A stretch of 64,000 nucleotides of DNA from RGIG4097 sp937885645 (lineage in GTDB: Bacteria; Bacillota; Clostridia; Christensenellales; CAG-917), in contig CALABJ010000014.1 of assembly GCA_937885645.1 (NCBI GenBank), positions 62,001-126,000 of the forward strand, given 5' to 3'. Below are positions 51,204 through 59,087 of this stretch, one piece after another (position 1 is the stretch's first letter; the number at the start of each line of letters is the position of its first letter). The position numbers and the translations under genes were made by a program. The notes under the pieces are model-generated. The model ran no database searches, was not told where the DNA came from, and saw only the letters and a program-made list of their open reading frames with translations.

Positions 51204-51398
51204 CTACCAAATGAAGTCAACCCATTTGCCGTTGTGCCACATAGGGTCACAGAGTTGCATGGCATTTTCTTTGGGGTTTGCCCAGATTTTAATGTAGTAG
51301 TCGGTCATCTCATCTTGGGTTTTCGCCCATTCAAGCTCTTCCTTGGTGCATTCCAAAAACAGTTTCCCGTCTGGTATCATAATTTCTTCGTTTTCCAT
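51204..51398 (-). CDS. Uncharacterised 64-residue acidic protein
   Basis: A 64-residue acidic, tryptophan-rich peptide (KEELEWAKTQDEMTDYYIKIW, DPMWHNGKWVDFIW) that I do not recognise. GGAGTAATGTT precedes its ATG, and it begins 4 bases after the 132-residue gene. It is the last gene of the ADP-ribose operon. The regular spacing of aromatic residues suggests a folded mini-domain and not a random ORF. Confidence 0.65.
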   Translation of the reverse strand: MENEEIMIPDGKLFLECTKEELEWAKTQDEMTDYYIKIWANPKENAMQLCDPMWHNGKWVDFIW

Positions 51399-51402
51399 AA
51401 CA

Positions 51403-51801
51403 TTACTCCGGGAACAACTTATTCATGGCTTTTGTCAGTCCAATTTTTGCCACGTTGGTGTTTGCACCGTCAATCAACCTTAGCCAATCTTCTTTTGAAA
51501 AATTTTCATCTCTATATTTTTTTGCTTGGTCGCCTATTCTGTCTGCTTCATCCCAATCTTGATTTACGCAAGCTTCAACTTCTCTCAAACATAACATTTG
51601 ATAATAATCATACGCCGATACTCTTTGTTTTTTATACTCCGCCCTGGCGCTACGCCATGTTGAAAACATCTGTGCTTTTATGTGAGTGGCACAACTTTCT
51701 GCATTAATCAATGCACGTGCTTCTTCCTCACTCAAACGACCGAATGCCTTTTTAAATTCTTCAACCGTCTTAAACTTTGCCCTATATTTTGAATATGTCA
51801 T
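51403..51801 (-). CDS. Uncharacterised 132-residue helical protein
   Basis: A soluble, charged, helical protein of 132 residues (EEFKKAFGRLSEEEARALINAES, YDYYQMLCLREVEACVNQDWDEADRIG). No family is recognised. It lies 24 bases after the macrodomain gene and 4 bases before the 64-residue gene, so all are read together. Many modules that attach ADP-ribose are paired with such small proteins, but nothing in the sequence shows a transferase fold, and I propose no activity. Confidence 0.65.
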   Translation of the reverse strand: MTYSKYRAKFKTVEEFKKAFGRLSEEEARALINAESCATHIKAQMFSTWRSARAEYKKQRVSAYDYYQMLCLREVEACVNQDWDEADRIGDQAKKYRDENFSKEDWLRLIDGANTNVAKIGLTKAMNKLFPE

Positions 51802-51825
51802 TTTGTCAAAATCTCCACTTTATCA

Positions 51826-52416
51826 TCACAATTTGTATATTTTAAGTGTCTTTTCAATAAGACATTGCGAGATTATGAACAACACCGTATCCCAGTCGCC
51901 ATCTGCGATTCCACAACCGTAGTGGTATGGGATTGCAACGGTTGTAAGTCCGTATTTGTCCATATATGCATTGACTTTTGCAAAGCACTTGGCAAGGGCA
52001 ACGTAGTCCGTTTCGTAGCCGTCTTGACTATAACAATTTGCCACCACATAGTCACTTGCATTTGCAAAACACACCTCGCCCAATTCTGCTTTTTCATAGT
52101 GGCGATATGCCCTCTCTACGTCGGGAAAACACATTGCAATTTGTCTTGCGATGCCTCCGCCCATACTCTTGAACAAGTTGACCTGATGACATAGCACCTC
52201 GCAATCTGTGTAAAGGGCATTGCCCTTCATTTTGACTATTGTTGCAGGCTTGAGCGCATCTTCATCATCTTCATAGTATTCTTCTATGGTTGCACGCAAA
52301 CTGTTTAGTTCTGACTTGCAGTCCTCTCCTTGACTAAGGGCATACTCTTTCCTAAAAACCAAATCGAGTATTTGATTGTAAAAATCTTGTGTGATTCCAA
52401 GGTATATGCTTTCCAT
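51826..52416 (-). CDS. Macrodomain protein (ADP-ribose-binding/hydrolase type)
   Basis: A 196-residue protein. After a ~70-residue helical N-terminal extension it has a macrodomain: ATIVKMKGNALYTDCEVLCHQVNLFKSMGGGIARQIAMCFPDVERAY and later VVANCYSQDGY and TTVAIPYHYGCGIADGDWDTVL. Macrodomains bind ADP-ribose and may remove it from proteins, nucleic acids or 1''-phosphates; the GGGIA loop and the YHYGCGIADGDW loop are the binding elements. ATG 52416 has AAAGGAGTAATT before it; a longer in-frame start at 52449 would overlap the upstream gene. It is paired with an ADP-ribosylglycohydrolase 10 bases upstream. Confidence 0.85.
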   Translation of the reverse strand: MESIYLGITQDFYNQILDLVFRKEYALSQGEDCKSELNSLRATIEEYYEDDEDALKPATIVKMKGNALYTDCEVLCHQVNLFKSMGGGIARQIAMCFPDVERAYRHYEKAELGEVCFANASDYVVANCYSQDGYETDYVALAKCFAKVNAYMDKYGLTTVAIPYHYGCGIADGDWDTVLFIISQCLIEKTLKIYKL

Positions 52417-52426
52417 AATTACTCCT

Positions 52427-53962
52427 TTAAATTTCTTGATCCATTTCATCAGGGTGGCAATTCATTGTACGCCTGTATTCCACAAACTCGTCGTAGCATA
52501 TACTTTGATGGGCGACGTTAGCAACAATATACTTCATATCATTAGCCATGTCGATGATGACATCTTTGATTTCAAGGTTGTTGATCCAATATTCATCAAA
52601 GGCTGATATTCCGTTCCAAGCGCCCAAAATGTTGCCTGCGATTGCACCTGTTGAATCACTATCGCCACTATGGTTGACTGCTGCAATAATCCCTTTGATT
52701 GGATCATCTTGATACTTGCAGGCACAATAGATTGCAATGGCCAACGCTTCTTCTGCAATCCAACCTGCTCCCAGTGAGTGTATGTTTTCTACATCACTAT
52801 GGCTATTCTCTGACAACGCAACTGCCTTGTCCATAAGGTCGCAAAATTCCTCTTTGTGCTTGTAGCCACGGATTTCCTTTCGCATTTGCGTAATGAGATC
52901 TGTAATCAATTTCTTTAAGTCGGAATAATTGCCATAAATAATTCTTCCGATTATGCTTGCCAACAATGCACAGGACAAATGGCTCATATGATGTCCATGT
53001 GTTAGTGCGCCTATGCTTGCTGCTTGATCCCAATACATTTGAGGGTTTTCGGTTTCGTATTTGCCATAAGCCAATCCAAAAGGTGCTATTCTCATAACTG
53101 CTCCACATCCTTTGCTTGTGTTCAAAGGGTTTTCAATAGTGCCCATTTCTTTTGATTGCAAGGCAGTCAAACAGGTGTTGCCTGGAGCACGTCTATGATG
53201 CAGTTCTGGGACATCAATCAACCACGTATATTTGTGATCAAATTCAGTCTTATACCCCTGTGTTTTAAGCCAATCTTTGTATGTGTAAAAGCAGTAAGTG
53301 AACGGGTCTGCCTTGGCTCTGGTCAATGCTATCAACATACCATTTGCCGTGAAGAGAGTCATTTGTGTATCATCAGAAATGCGTGCCTTTTCGCCTTTTG
53401 CAATGTCGTATTTAGTTATTCCATCTTTGCCATATTTTTTGACAATATTGTTGTAAGATGAAAACTCAATTCCATATCCCAATGCGTCACCAATAGCACC
53501 ACCAATAAGGCATCCTCTAAAATATTCGGGTGTATTGCGATTTTGATTTTGCATTTTGTTATATTCTATCAAAGGCAGTGTTTTCAATTCCTCAATACTG
53601 CTGATTATTGTTTCGGGGTATCTTTCCCAAGGATCCATCATCATACCTGCCACAGGATATACTCTTACTGCAACAAATCCATCTGTCAAATCTTTGTCAA
53701 TTACTGCGTAAAGATCATCTGCATCGCTACAACCATAGGTTTCTGCAACCCAAAGTCTTTGCTCCTCGAGATATGTATCATCATTTTTAAGAGACTTTAT
53801 CCGTTCAATGTGTTCATTCACATCAAACATATCTCTGCCTCTTCTCTCTCCAATGCTATCAAACAATGGTTTCAATTGTTCAAAATATTCTTCTATTGAT
53901 ACTCCGATAAAAAATGCTGATTTGCAGTATTCATTTCCCCTAAGTTGTGATATTACTCTCAT
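52427..53962 (-). CDS. ADP-ribosylglycohydrolase (DraG/ARH-like) with unusual N-terminal extension
   Basis: A 511-residue protein. Residues ~148-500 are an ADP-ribosylglycohydrolase: FRGCLIGGAIGDALGYGIEF, ISDDTQMTLFTANGML and the C-terminal GDSDSTGAIAGNILGAWNG carry the Mg-binding Asp and Glu ligands. The enzyme cleaves ADP-ribose from modified Arg or similar. The first ~147 residues (VEGDM-type region with SLKNDDTYLEEQRLWVAETYGC, DGFVAVRVYPVAGMMMDPW) are absent from ordinary ARH proteins and are unrecognised. AGGAGG lies 7 bases before the ATG. Being next to a macrodomain gene, it makes a two-enzyme ADP-ribose removal set. Confidence 0.85.
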   Translation of the reverse strand: MRVISQLRGNEYCKSAFFIGVSIEEYFEQLKPLFDSIGERRGRDMFDVNEHIERIKSLKNDDTYLEEQRLWVAETYGCSDADDLYAVIDKDLTDGFVAVRVYPVAGMMMDPWERYPETIISSIEELKTLPLIEYNKMQNQNRNTPEYFRGCLIGGAIGDALGYGIEFSSYNNIVKKYGKDGITKYDIAKGEKARISDDTQMTLFTANGMLIALTRAKADPFTYCFYTYKDWLKTQGYKTEFDHKYTWLIDVPELHHRRAPGNTCLTALQSKEMGTIENPLNTSKGCGAVMRIAPFGLAYGKYETENPQMYWDQAASIGALTHGHHMSHLSCALLASIIGRIIYGNYSDLKKLITDLITQMRKEIRGYKHKEEFCDLMDKAVALSENSHSDVENIHSLGAGWIAEEALAIAIYCACKYQDDPIKGIIAAVNHSGDSDSTGAIAGNILGAWNGISAFDEYWINNLEIKDVIIDMANDMKYIVANVAHQSICYDEFVEYRRTMNCHPDEMDQEI

Positions 53963-53992
53963 TTTCTTTCCTCCTTATTTGATGCGATTGGT

Positions 53993-54238
53993 TTACTTGT
54001 TTTTTGCAGTGCCACTATCATGCTTGTGCACAACACCTCTCTTCTTCTTTTCTTCTTCGGGAAGTGCTTCAAATTCGTCTGTAAACTTCCAGCCAAGTGC
54101 TTCAGTAAATGTTCTAAGGTCGCTCAATTCAATTGCGCCCTTAACATACATTGCATAAAGTTCCTTAAGAATGTCTTCTTCACTCTCGCCTTCAGCCTTT
54201 CTTTCTTCAAGAAATTCTTTAACTTCTTCCAATGTCAT
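53993..54238 (-). CDS. Uncharacterised 81-residue acidic protein
   Basis: A highly charged 81-residue protein (MTLEEVKEFLEERKAEGESEEDILKELYAMYVKG), then a hinge and a second short helix with EALPEEEKKKRGVVHKHDSG. It has a GAGGACAAAG ribosome binding site and precedes the ADP-ribosylglycohydrolase gene by 30 bases, so it starts the operon. Acidic, antitoxin- or adaptor-like in composition, but no family is recognised. Confidence 0.7.
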   Translation of the reverse strand: MTLEEVKEFLEERKAEGESEEDILKELYAMYVKGAIELSDLRTFTEALGWKFTDEFEALPEEEKKKRGVVHKHDSGTAKNK

Positions 54239-54340
54239 TTTCTTTGTCCTCCATTTTTGAATATAAACTGTTTTGTGTATTGATATTGTTTGTACATCAG
54301 CCTTGAAATTGCTGAATTATTTTCACGAGGTTTACTCAAC

Positions 54341-54695
54341 CTCTCACCGACGGCCGAGCGAGAGATTGAGCGAGTTGTAAAGAGATTTTACAAAAGATAT
54401 CACAAAGGAGTTGCCGTCTTTATCTATGGAACAAATCATTGTTTTCTATTTTATTTTCCTCCACCCGAAAGACGATGAAAGCGGTGGAAGGAAGATAAAC
54501 AAATGAACAGGAGTTTTGATACCAATGAACGTAGGAGATTTTGTTTGTCGTCTTTCTATATCAAACGCATCAGCGATTGTATCGTTTTTTCGTCCATCAC
54601 CCGAAAGACAGCGGGAAGGGTGATGAACGAAATCTAAAACAAAGGAGGTTATAAAAATCACAATCAGTAAGAAACAACCTTTTTGCTGTCTTTCG
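54341..54695. repeat. Three tandem pseudoknot-capable units in the leader of the ADP-ribose operon
   Basis: Each unit has a stem whose loop is complementary to a short segment about 50-60 bases further on: unit 1 stem CTCTC/GAGAG (54341-54364), loop GACGGC (54349-54354) matching GCCGTC (54413-54418); unit 2 stem 54458-54491 (TCCACC/GGTGGA), loop GAAAGACGA (54467-54475) matching TCGTCTTTC (54548-54556); unit 3 stem CATCACCC/GGGTGATG (54595-54625, extended by TTTCGT/ACGAAA), loop CGAAAGACAGC (54602-54612) matching GCTGTCTTTCG (54685-54695). Sequences differ but the plan and an AAAGGAG/ACAGGAG spot are shared. Complementarity holds on either strand. Confidence 0.7.
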
Positions 54696-54809
54696 TTTTA
54701 TATCTTGTCGAAAAAGCTTAGACCATCATACTTTTTCAACTTGATAGCATTTGTTTTTGTTTTGTTTTCAATGTTCGTTTTTTAAGAGCCACTTGCTCTT
54801 TACAACCAT

Positions 54810-54838
54810 AATTTACAACGAATTTTTGCGAGTGTCAA
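54810..54838 (-). promoter_or_regulatory. Promoter upstream of the pseudoknot units and the ADP-ribose operon
   Basis: TTGACA (54833-54838) and TAAATT (54810-54815) on the minus strand, 17 bases apart. The transcript would carry all three tandem units in a leader of roughly 560 bases ahead of the 81-residue gene. Confidence 0.65.
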
Positions 54839-54914
54839 TATTGCTACAGACATCCACATGGAGATTCCCTTTACTTTTTGCTTATATACATATATATACT
54901 ACGTATATATAGTA

Positions 54915-54957
54915 TATAAAAACGACATCCAATTTGCTTGAATGTCGTTGTTTTTGT
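54915..54957. terminator. Strong bidirectional terminator
   Basis: AACGACAT (54921-54928) and ATGTCGTT (54942-54949) with an inner CAA/TTG pair; A-rich left, GTTTTTG right. It ends the 262-residue gene transcript (minus) and would stop any plus-strand RNA across the tandem units. The bases 54880-54918 to its left are a TATA-type palindromic AT tract. Confidence 0.85.
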
Positions 54958-54973
54958 GAATTTATTTTGTTTT

Positions 54974-55762
54974 TTATAAGTATTTGTAGAACAATTGATA
55001 TCCGTCGTAGAGTTCTTCAACTCCCTTTTCACCCCACTTGGCTTTTGCAAAAGCGATAGCGTCTTTGTCGATGAGTTTGATGAACTTTTTAGCCTCTTTT
55101 AGTTTGTCTGAATAATAGTATTTAATATCTCCCCTTTCAAAGTATATATTCGGTGCCATTTCCAACGCCACCTTGATAGTATTGATTTTTTTATAGCCAT
55201 AGTTTGGCTCTTTCTTTTCTATTGTCCAAAGCAAATATTCTAAGTCTAGTCTAAAATCGTTGTATTCTTTCCAGGCATACGGCATCCCCAGCTCGGACAA
55301 TGCATCCTTGACAAATGCTTTTATTTCTGCATTGTGATAATTTTGCATAAACAAATCTCGCAGTGTCAGATTTTTGTCTGTTAACAGCTCGCTATCTTCT
55401 ACGTAATACAAATCGATCAAATGTTTAAGCTTCAGCATGTGCCACGTTGCAAAAGTCAGTCTATGGTCTCCCATATACCTAATATGGTCAATGAGAGATT
55501 CAGTTTTTGCCTTGCTTTTAACAGTCTGCGTTGACAATTCTGCAAACTTTACCAAATCCAATTGTCGTTTTGTTTGTGGCACATCAAACTCAAAAGAATA
55601 TCCTCTTTCATAAAGCAAATCATTTAACTCATACAACAAATCAACGTCTGACTTGAAATATATTGCTACACTCACAGTTGCTTCGAGCATCTCTTCCTCG
55701 GTCATGCCTTGCGCTTCCAACTGATCAAAAACCATATTCAAAGTTTCTCTTGACACGTCCAT
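54974..55762 (-). CDS. Uncharacterised 262-residue protein, second of a pair
   Basis: A soluble, mainly helical 262-residue protein (NMVFDQLEAQGMTEEEMLEATVSVA, LTFATWHMLKLKHLIDLYYVED, RLDLEYLLWTIEKKEPNYGYKK). No family is recognised. GGAGGAGTAATC precedes the ATG, and only 2 bases separate it from the upstream 297-residue gene, so the two are a translational pair. The low G+C and codon use match the accessory island. With a promoter (56701-56728) and a strong terminator, the pair is an independent two-gene cassette. Confidence 0.75.
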   Translation of the reverse strand: MDVSRETLNMVFDQLEAQGMTEEEMLEATVSVAIYFKSDVDLLYELNDLLYERGYSFEFDVPQTKRQLDLVKFAELSTQTVKSKAKTESLIDHIRYMGDHRLTFATWHMLKLKHLIDLYYVEDSELLTDKNLTLRDLFMQNYHNAEIKAFVKDALSELGMPYAWKEYNDFRLDLEYLLWTIEKKEPNYGYKKINTIKVALEMAPNIYFERGDIKYYYSDKLKEAKKFIKLIDKDAIAFAKAKWGEKGVEELYDGYQLFYKYL

Positions 55763-55764
55763 GA

Positions 55765-56658
55765 TTACTCCTCCAACAAGAAGTTATACACTGCTGAGTA
55801 TCCATTTGGAAATAGATTGTCAAACCATTCCTTGTTGTCGGCAACAAAGTTTCTTGCCTTGACCAAAGCCTTTGACTTTTTCAAGCTGTTTCTGCATGTG
55901 TTGATGACACGCTTTTGTCGTGCTTCATCGCTATAATAGTCAATATCTCGTAGCTCATCGGATTTTAATATCAAAAATTTAATCTTCAATGTGTTTGCTT
56001 CTTTTCGTGGCAAATCGTTTAATACACACTCAACATGCAGTGCAAATTCAAAAAACTTTTCTGTGGTTATTTCAAGGAATTTGCTGTTGCTAAGAAAAGA
56101 AAACAATTCATTTTTGTATCCTTTTGCTTTTAATACTCCTTCTGTTTCAGACATAATAGACATTGCCAAATCAAATACGGAACTTATTGTTTCGTCCTTG
56201 CTTTCACGGTATGCCCTCAATTTGGCTGGGATCAACGTTTCTTTGATGTTGTCTATTTTAATGTATTGCATGAAGATGAACATCAAGTTCAGATCAAACC
56301 CAACCTCTGCCGCATATTTAATTATTTCTACTGTTAGGGTTTTGTTTTTCTTTGCAGCCTCTGCAAGACGATAGAAGTATTGCTTGTTGAACACTTCATA
56401 TTGTGCGCACCTATACGAATCGCCTTCTACTTTAACGCTTGTCCTTGTGTGCGTATAATACATCTTTTTTTCTCTCACTGACAAATCAAAAAATTCATCA
56501 GGCAACACTTCATTGTTGTCTTTTAAAATGAAGTCGAGTTCTTGGTCTGATATTTGATTATCAATATAATGACGAAACGCGCCTTCAATGTAGGCGATTT
56601 CATTTTTTGTTTTCAACGCTTGGATTATTTGTTGGATATATTGTTTTCTTTCTTCCAT
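55765..56658 (-). CDS. Uncharacterised 297-residue protein, first of a pair
   Basis: A soluble helical protein of 297 residues (EERKQYIQQIIQALKTKNEIAYIEGAFRHYID near the start, LNLMFIFMQYIKIDN in the middle, EWFDNLFPNGYSAVYNFLLEE at the end). The central and C-terminal helices resemble repeats of an alpha-solenoid. No motif points to an activity. AGGAAGT precedes the ATG. It sits with the 262-residue partner in a self-contained transcript between the ADP-ribose operon and a divergent XRE-exonuclease cassette. A defence pair is possible but rests on location only. Confidence 0.75.
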   Translation of the reverse strand: MEERKQYIQQIIQALKTKNEIAYIEGAFRHYIDNQISDQELDFILKDNNEVLPDEFFDLSVREKKMYYTHTRTSVKVEGDSYRCAQYEVFNKQYFYRLAEAAKKNKTLTVEIIKYAAEVGFDLNLMFIFMQYIKIDNIKETLIPAKLRAYRESKDETISSVFDLAMSIMSETEGVLKAKGYKNELFSFLSNSKFLEITTEKFFEFALHVECVLNDLPRKEANTLKIKFLILKSDELRDIDYYSDEARQKRVINTCRNSLKKSKALVKARNFVADNKEWFDNLFPNGYSAVYNFLLEE

Positions 56659-56700
56659 TAAAACACTTCCTAAAATTTTTGAAGCCAGCTTACATTTACA

Positions 56701-56728
56701 ATTTTACTATAACCCACAAAAATTGCAA
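56701..56728 (-). promoter_or_regulatory. Promoter of the 297/262-residue pair
   Basis: TTGCAA (56723-56728) and TAAAAT (56701-56706) on the minus strand with a 16-base spacer. Confidence 0.6.
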
Positions 56729-57153
56729 CCCCTTTGTCATTTTCCACCTTCCCCCAACCCTCATAATTCCCCCAACATAAATATCAAAAGATATTATGTT
56801 TATGGATGAGATATTTTAAGCATGTTAAAATTCACCCCCCCCCGACGGCCTAGCTAAAACAATGTTCAAGAGAATTTCATTTTTAGTTTACACCGAGTAA
56901 AAACTATGCCACCATCGGCACAACGAAACGGCAAAAAACTCCCCCTTGGAGAAAAAAGAAAAGCTATGGGCAAAGTTGAGTTATGGAAGTAGAAACAGAA
57001 GAAAAAAGATTATAAAATCACTTACATTGATTTCCGCAAAAAAGTTCCCTGATTGTTTCCGCAAAAAAACAACATAAAAATATGACAAAAAATGTCGTAG
57101 ATTTCCCATTCCACATGGTTTATAATAAAGTCACAAAAGAAAAGGAGGTCAAC
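56729..57153. promoter_or_regulatory. Divergent control region with direct repeats ahead of the XRE cassette
   Basis: This ~0.42 kb region has no gene. TTTCCGCAAAAAA occurs twice (57031-57043 and 57057-57069), 26 bases apart, and GACA-N6-TGTC lies at about 57084-57096. A TATAAT (57121-57126) sits 28 bases ahead of the XRE ATG, with only a poor -35 (TAGATT). The repeats are placed where an XRE regulator could bind its own promoter. A run of nine C near 56836 is also seen. Confidence 0.5.
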
Positions 57154-57390
57154 ATGAGACATGAAATCCCTCTCAGTGTTTTAGCAGGAATCAATCTAAA
57201 AATGCTAATCAAAAAGTCTAAATATAGGACACAGGAAGCATTTGCTTATCAGTTTGGTGCTGAAATACGAACAGTAAGCCGGTGGTTAAACTCTGGCATC
57301 AGGAACATTGACACAATTAAAGAAATCGCAGATTTTTTTGCAATTAACATGTTGGAATTATTAAAAAATGAAGAAACAAAAGGAGAATGA
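57154..57390 (+). CDS. XRE-type helix-turn-helix regulator
   Basis: A 78-residue protein consisting of one helix-turn-helix: LAGINLKMLIKKSKYRTQEAFAYQFGAEIRTVSRWLNSG, then NIDTIKEIADFFAINMLELLK. This is a Cro/C1-type DNA-binding domain and nothing else, fitting an autoregulator. ATG 57154 with AAAGGAGG 6 bases upstream is chosen over an in-frame start at 57082 that would lie in the promoter. It overlaps the leader of the next gene, whose ATG starts 2 bases after this stop. Confidence 0.88.
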   Translation: MRHEIPLSVLAGINLKMLIKKSKYRTQEAFAYQFGAEIRTVSRWLNSGIRNIDTIKEIADFFAINMLELLKNEETKGE

Positions 57391-57391
57391 T

Positions 57392-57841
57392 ATGTATTTT
57401 TTGATTAAAGGCAAACAACGCGAAGATAATGTGTATACATTTGAGTATGTGATTAAAGCAGAAAACCAAGACGAAGCCATTGGTAAGCTGGAAAAAGACG
57501 AAATAGTTTTAGAAATAAGAGAAATCTTTGTCGAAGAAAGAATAGATAGAGAGCTCGCAGACTTTGCAGAAAGTGCAAAATGGGACTATATTCGTAGAAA
57601 ATATGGCAATATGAGTATTAGAGAATATAGCAAAATCCAAAAACAAGTTGAAAACGATCCCGAACTTAAATATCAAGCAATAAAAGAATTCAACGCAAAA
57701 CAAAGATTGATTAAACGATTATCTCGTCAAGCACGTTTTGACGAAATGACAATGGCAGAAGTAAATGAAAAATGCAACCAATTAATAGATGCAATTAATG
57801 CAGAGGACGAAGATGCATATAATAAAATTATGTGGTCGTAA
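57392..57841 (+). CDS. Uncharacterised 149-residue helical protein
   Basis: A soluble protein of 149 residues with a beta start (MYFLIKGKQREDNVYTFEYVIKA) followed by long charged helices (AKWDYIRRKYGNMSIREYSKIQKQVENDPELKYQA, LIKRLSRQARFDEMTMAEVNEKCNQLID). No family is recognised. AAAGGAGAATGAT precedes the ATG, 2 bases after the XRE stop, and the exonuclease gene follows 15 bases on. It may be a partner or regulator of the nuclease. Confidence 0.72.
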   Translation: MYFLIKGKQREDNVYTFEYVIKAENQDEAIGKLEKDEIVLEIREIFVEERIDRELADFAESAKWDYIRRKYGNMSIREYSKIQKQVENDPELKYQAIKEFNAKQRLIKRLSRQARFDEMTMAEVNEKCNQLIDAINAEDEDAYNKIMWS

Positions 57842-57856
57842 AGGTTGGTTAAATTT

Positions 57857-58981
57857 ATGACGAAATACTTATTTTTTGATATAGAATGTGCAAATCGAGA
57901 TAGCGATGGCCGAAACATGATATACAGTTTCGGTTATCTGCTTTCTGACGAGCAGTTCAATATCTTGTGTTCTGAAAAAGACTTGGTAATTAATCCTAAT
58001 GTTAAAGAATGGGATTGGTACGTTCTTAAGAAGATATTAGCTTATCCGAAAAAATATGTTGAGTCACAGCCCACGTTTCCTCATTTCTATGAAAAAATCA
58101 AAAAACTAATAGAGGATCCTGATACTCTTGTTTGTGGATTTAGCACTAAGGATGATGTAGGTTACTTGATGGATGAATGTGAAAGATACGGATTAGAGCC
58201 TTTCAATTTCAAGTTTTTCGACATACAACGACTTGAAATGTCACAACCTCGTGAAAGAATTAGGCAGCAACAAAGCCTAGGCGAAACATATATGATTTGG
58301 TGCAATCGCATTCCCTGCTCTCTCCATCGCAGTGACATTGATGCAAGATTAACTTTTGAAGTCGCAAAAGCAATTTGTAAAAAAAACAATCAAAACCTGC
58401 TATACTACAGAGACAATTTTGCTAACATGTCTGGACAGGCTCACAATTTAAAATACGGCTTCAACGATGAAGATATTGTGTCACGTACCGAAAAAAAACA
58501 GTCTCACCCTAAACACAGACGCAAAAACGGATTGCGTGCTCTATCCTCTAATCAAGAAGATATGATTTTAAAAGGTAGTAAAAACGATCTAATGTTCCTG
58601 AGACAATTAGGTTTTGTATCTCAAAAAACTATAAGACCACCGAAGCTGCAAGGACTTAAAATTTCAATTAGTTTAAATTTTGAATATTATAATTTTAAAA
58701 AGATGATGTTTATTGTTCAACGAATATGTGATTTCGGTGGCGAATATGTAAAAAAGGCATCAGTAGCAAATATTTTTGTCAAGGAGCCATTGGTTAATAA
58801 TATAGAGCCTCGTCCTTGTTCCAAGCTTAAGTATGTTCAAGAACAAATAGAACAAGGTGCAAACATTGAAATAATAGAATTTGAAGAGCTGCTACAACGT
58901 CTAGAAATCACACACCAAGAGCTTGAACTCTCGCAGCAAAAAGACTATGAGTATCTTCTTGATGATAAGTATAAGAAATAA
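57857..58981 (+). CDS. DEDD-type 3'-5' exonuclease with C-terminal BRCT-like domain
   Basis: A 374-residue protein. The N-terminal DnaQ-like RNase H fold shows the first acidic pair in YLFFDIECANRDSDG, the second in TKDDVGYLMDE, and a later HRSDIDARLTFEVAK. The middle is Lys-rich (EKKQSHPKHRRKNG). The C-terminal ~90 residues (KISISLNFEYYNFKKMMFIVQRICDFGGEYVKKASVANIFV) look like a BRCT domain, as in NAD-dependent ligase and replication-type exonucleases. It is likely a nuclease of repair or defence. ATG 57857 has AAAGG 12 bases upstream; a TTG at 57845 is an alternative. A terminator follows at once. Confidence 0.8.
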   Translation: MTKYLFFDIECANRDSDGRNMIYSFGYLLSDEQFNILCSEKDLVINPNVKEWDWYVLKKILAYPKKYVESQPTFPHFYEKIKKLIEDPDTLVCGFSTKDDVGYLMDECERYGLEPFNFKFFDIQRLEMSQPRERIRQQQSLGETYMIWCNRIPCSLHRSDIDARLTFEVAKAICKKNNQNLLYYRDNFANMSGQAHNLKYGFNDEDIVSRTEKKQSHPKHRRKNGLRALSSNQEDMILKGSKNDLMFLRQLGFVSQKTIRPPKLQGLKISISLNFEYYNFKKMMFIVQRICDFGGEYVKKASVANIFVKEPLVNNIEPRPCSKLKYVQEQIEQGANIEIIEFEELLQRLEITHQELELSQQKDYEYLLDDKYKK

Positions 58982-59000
58982 TCAAACAACAAACTAATCT

Positions 59001-59036
59001 CAAAAAAAAAACCACCTAAACTAGGTGGTTTTTTAT
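59001..59036 (+). terminator. Terminator of the XRE-exonuclease cassette
   Basis: AACCACCTA (59010-59018) and TAGGTGGTT (59022-59030) with a 3-base loop, then TTTT; A-rich on the left. Confidence 0.92.
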
Positions 59037-59087
59037 AAAATAAATTGATATAAGATCCCCAAAACACCCATTTCGCGGAATTGTTTG

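Noticed and set aside
54290..54661. Short ORFs (54290-54478 plus, 54446-54661 minus) as genes
   Set aside because: They lie over the paired stems, have no ribosome binding site, and their composition follows the repeat structure.
54341..54695. Type III toxin-antitoxin RNA repeats
   Set aside because: The units are not near-identical ~36-base repeats and no ToxN-like endoribonuclease is next to them.
56729..57030. Degraded gene in the divergent region
   Set aside because: A Lys-rich open frame runs through part of it but has no start codon or ribosome binding site and no recognisable motif.
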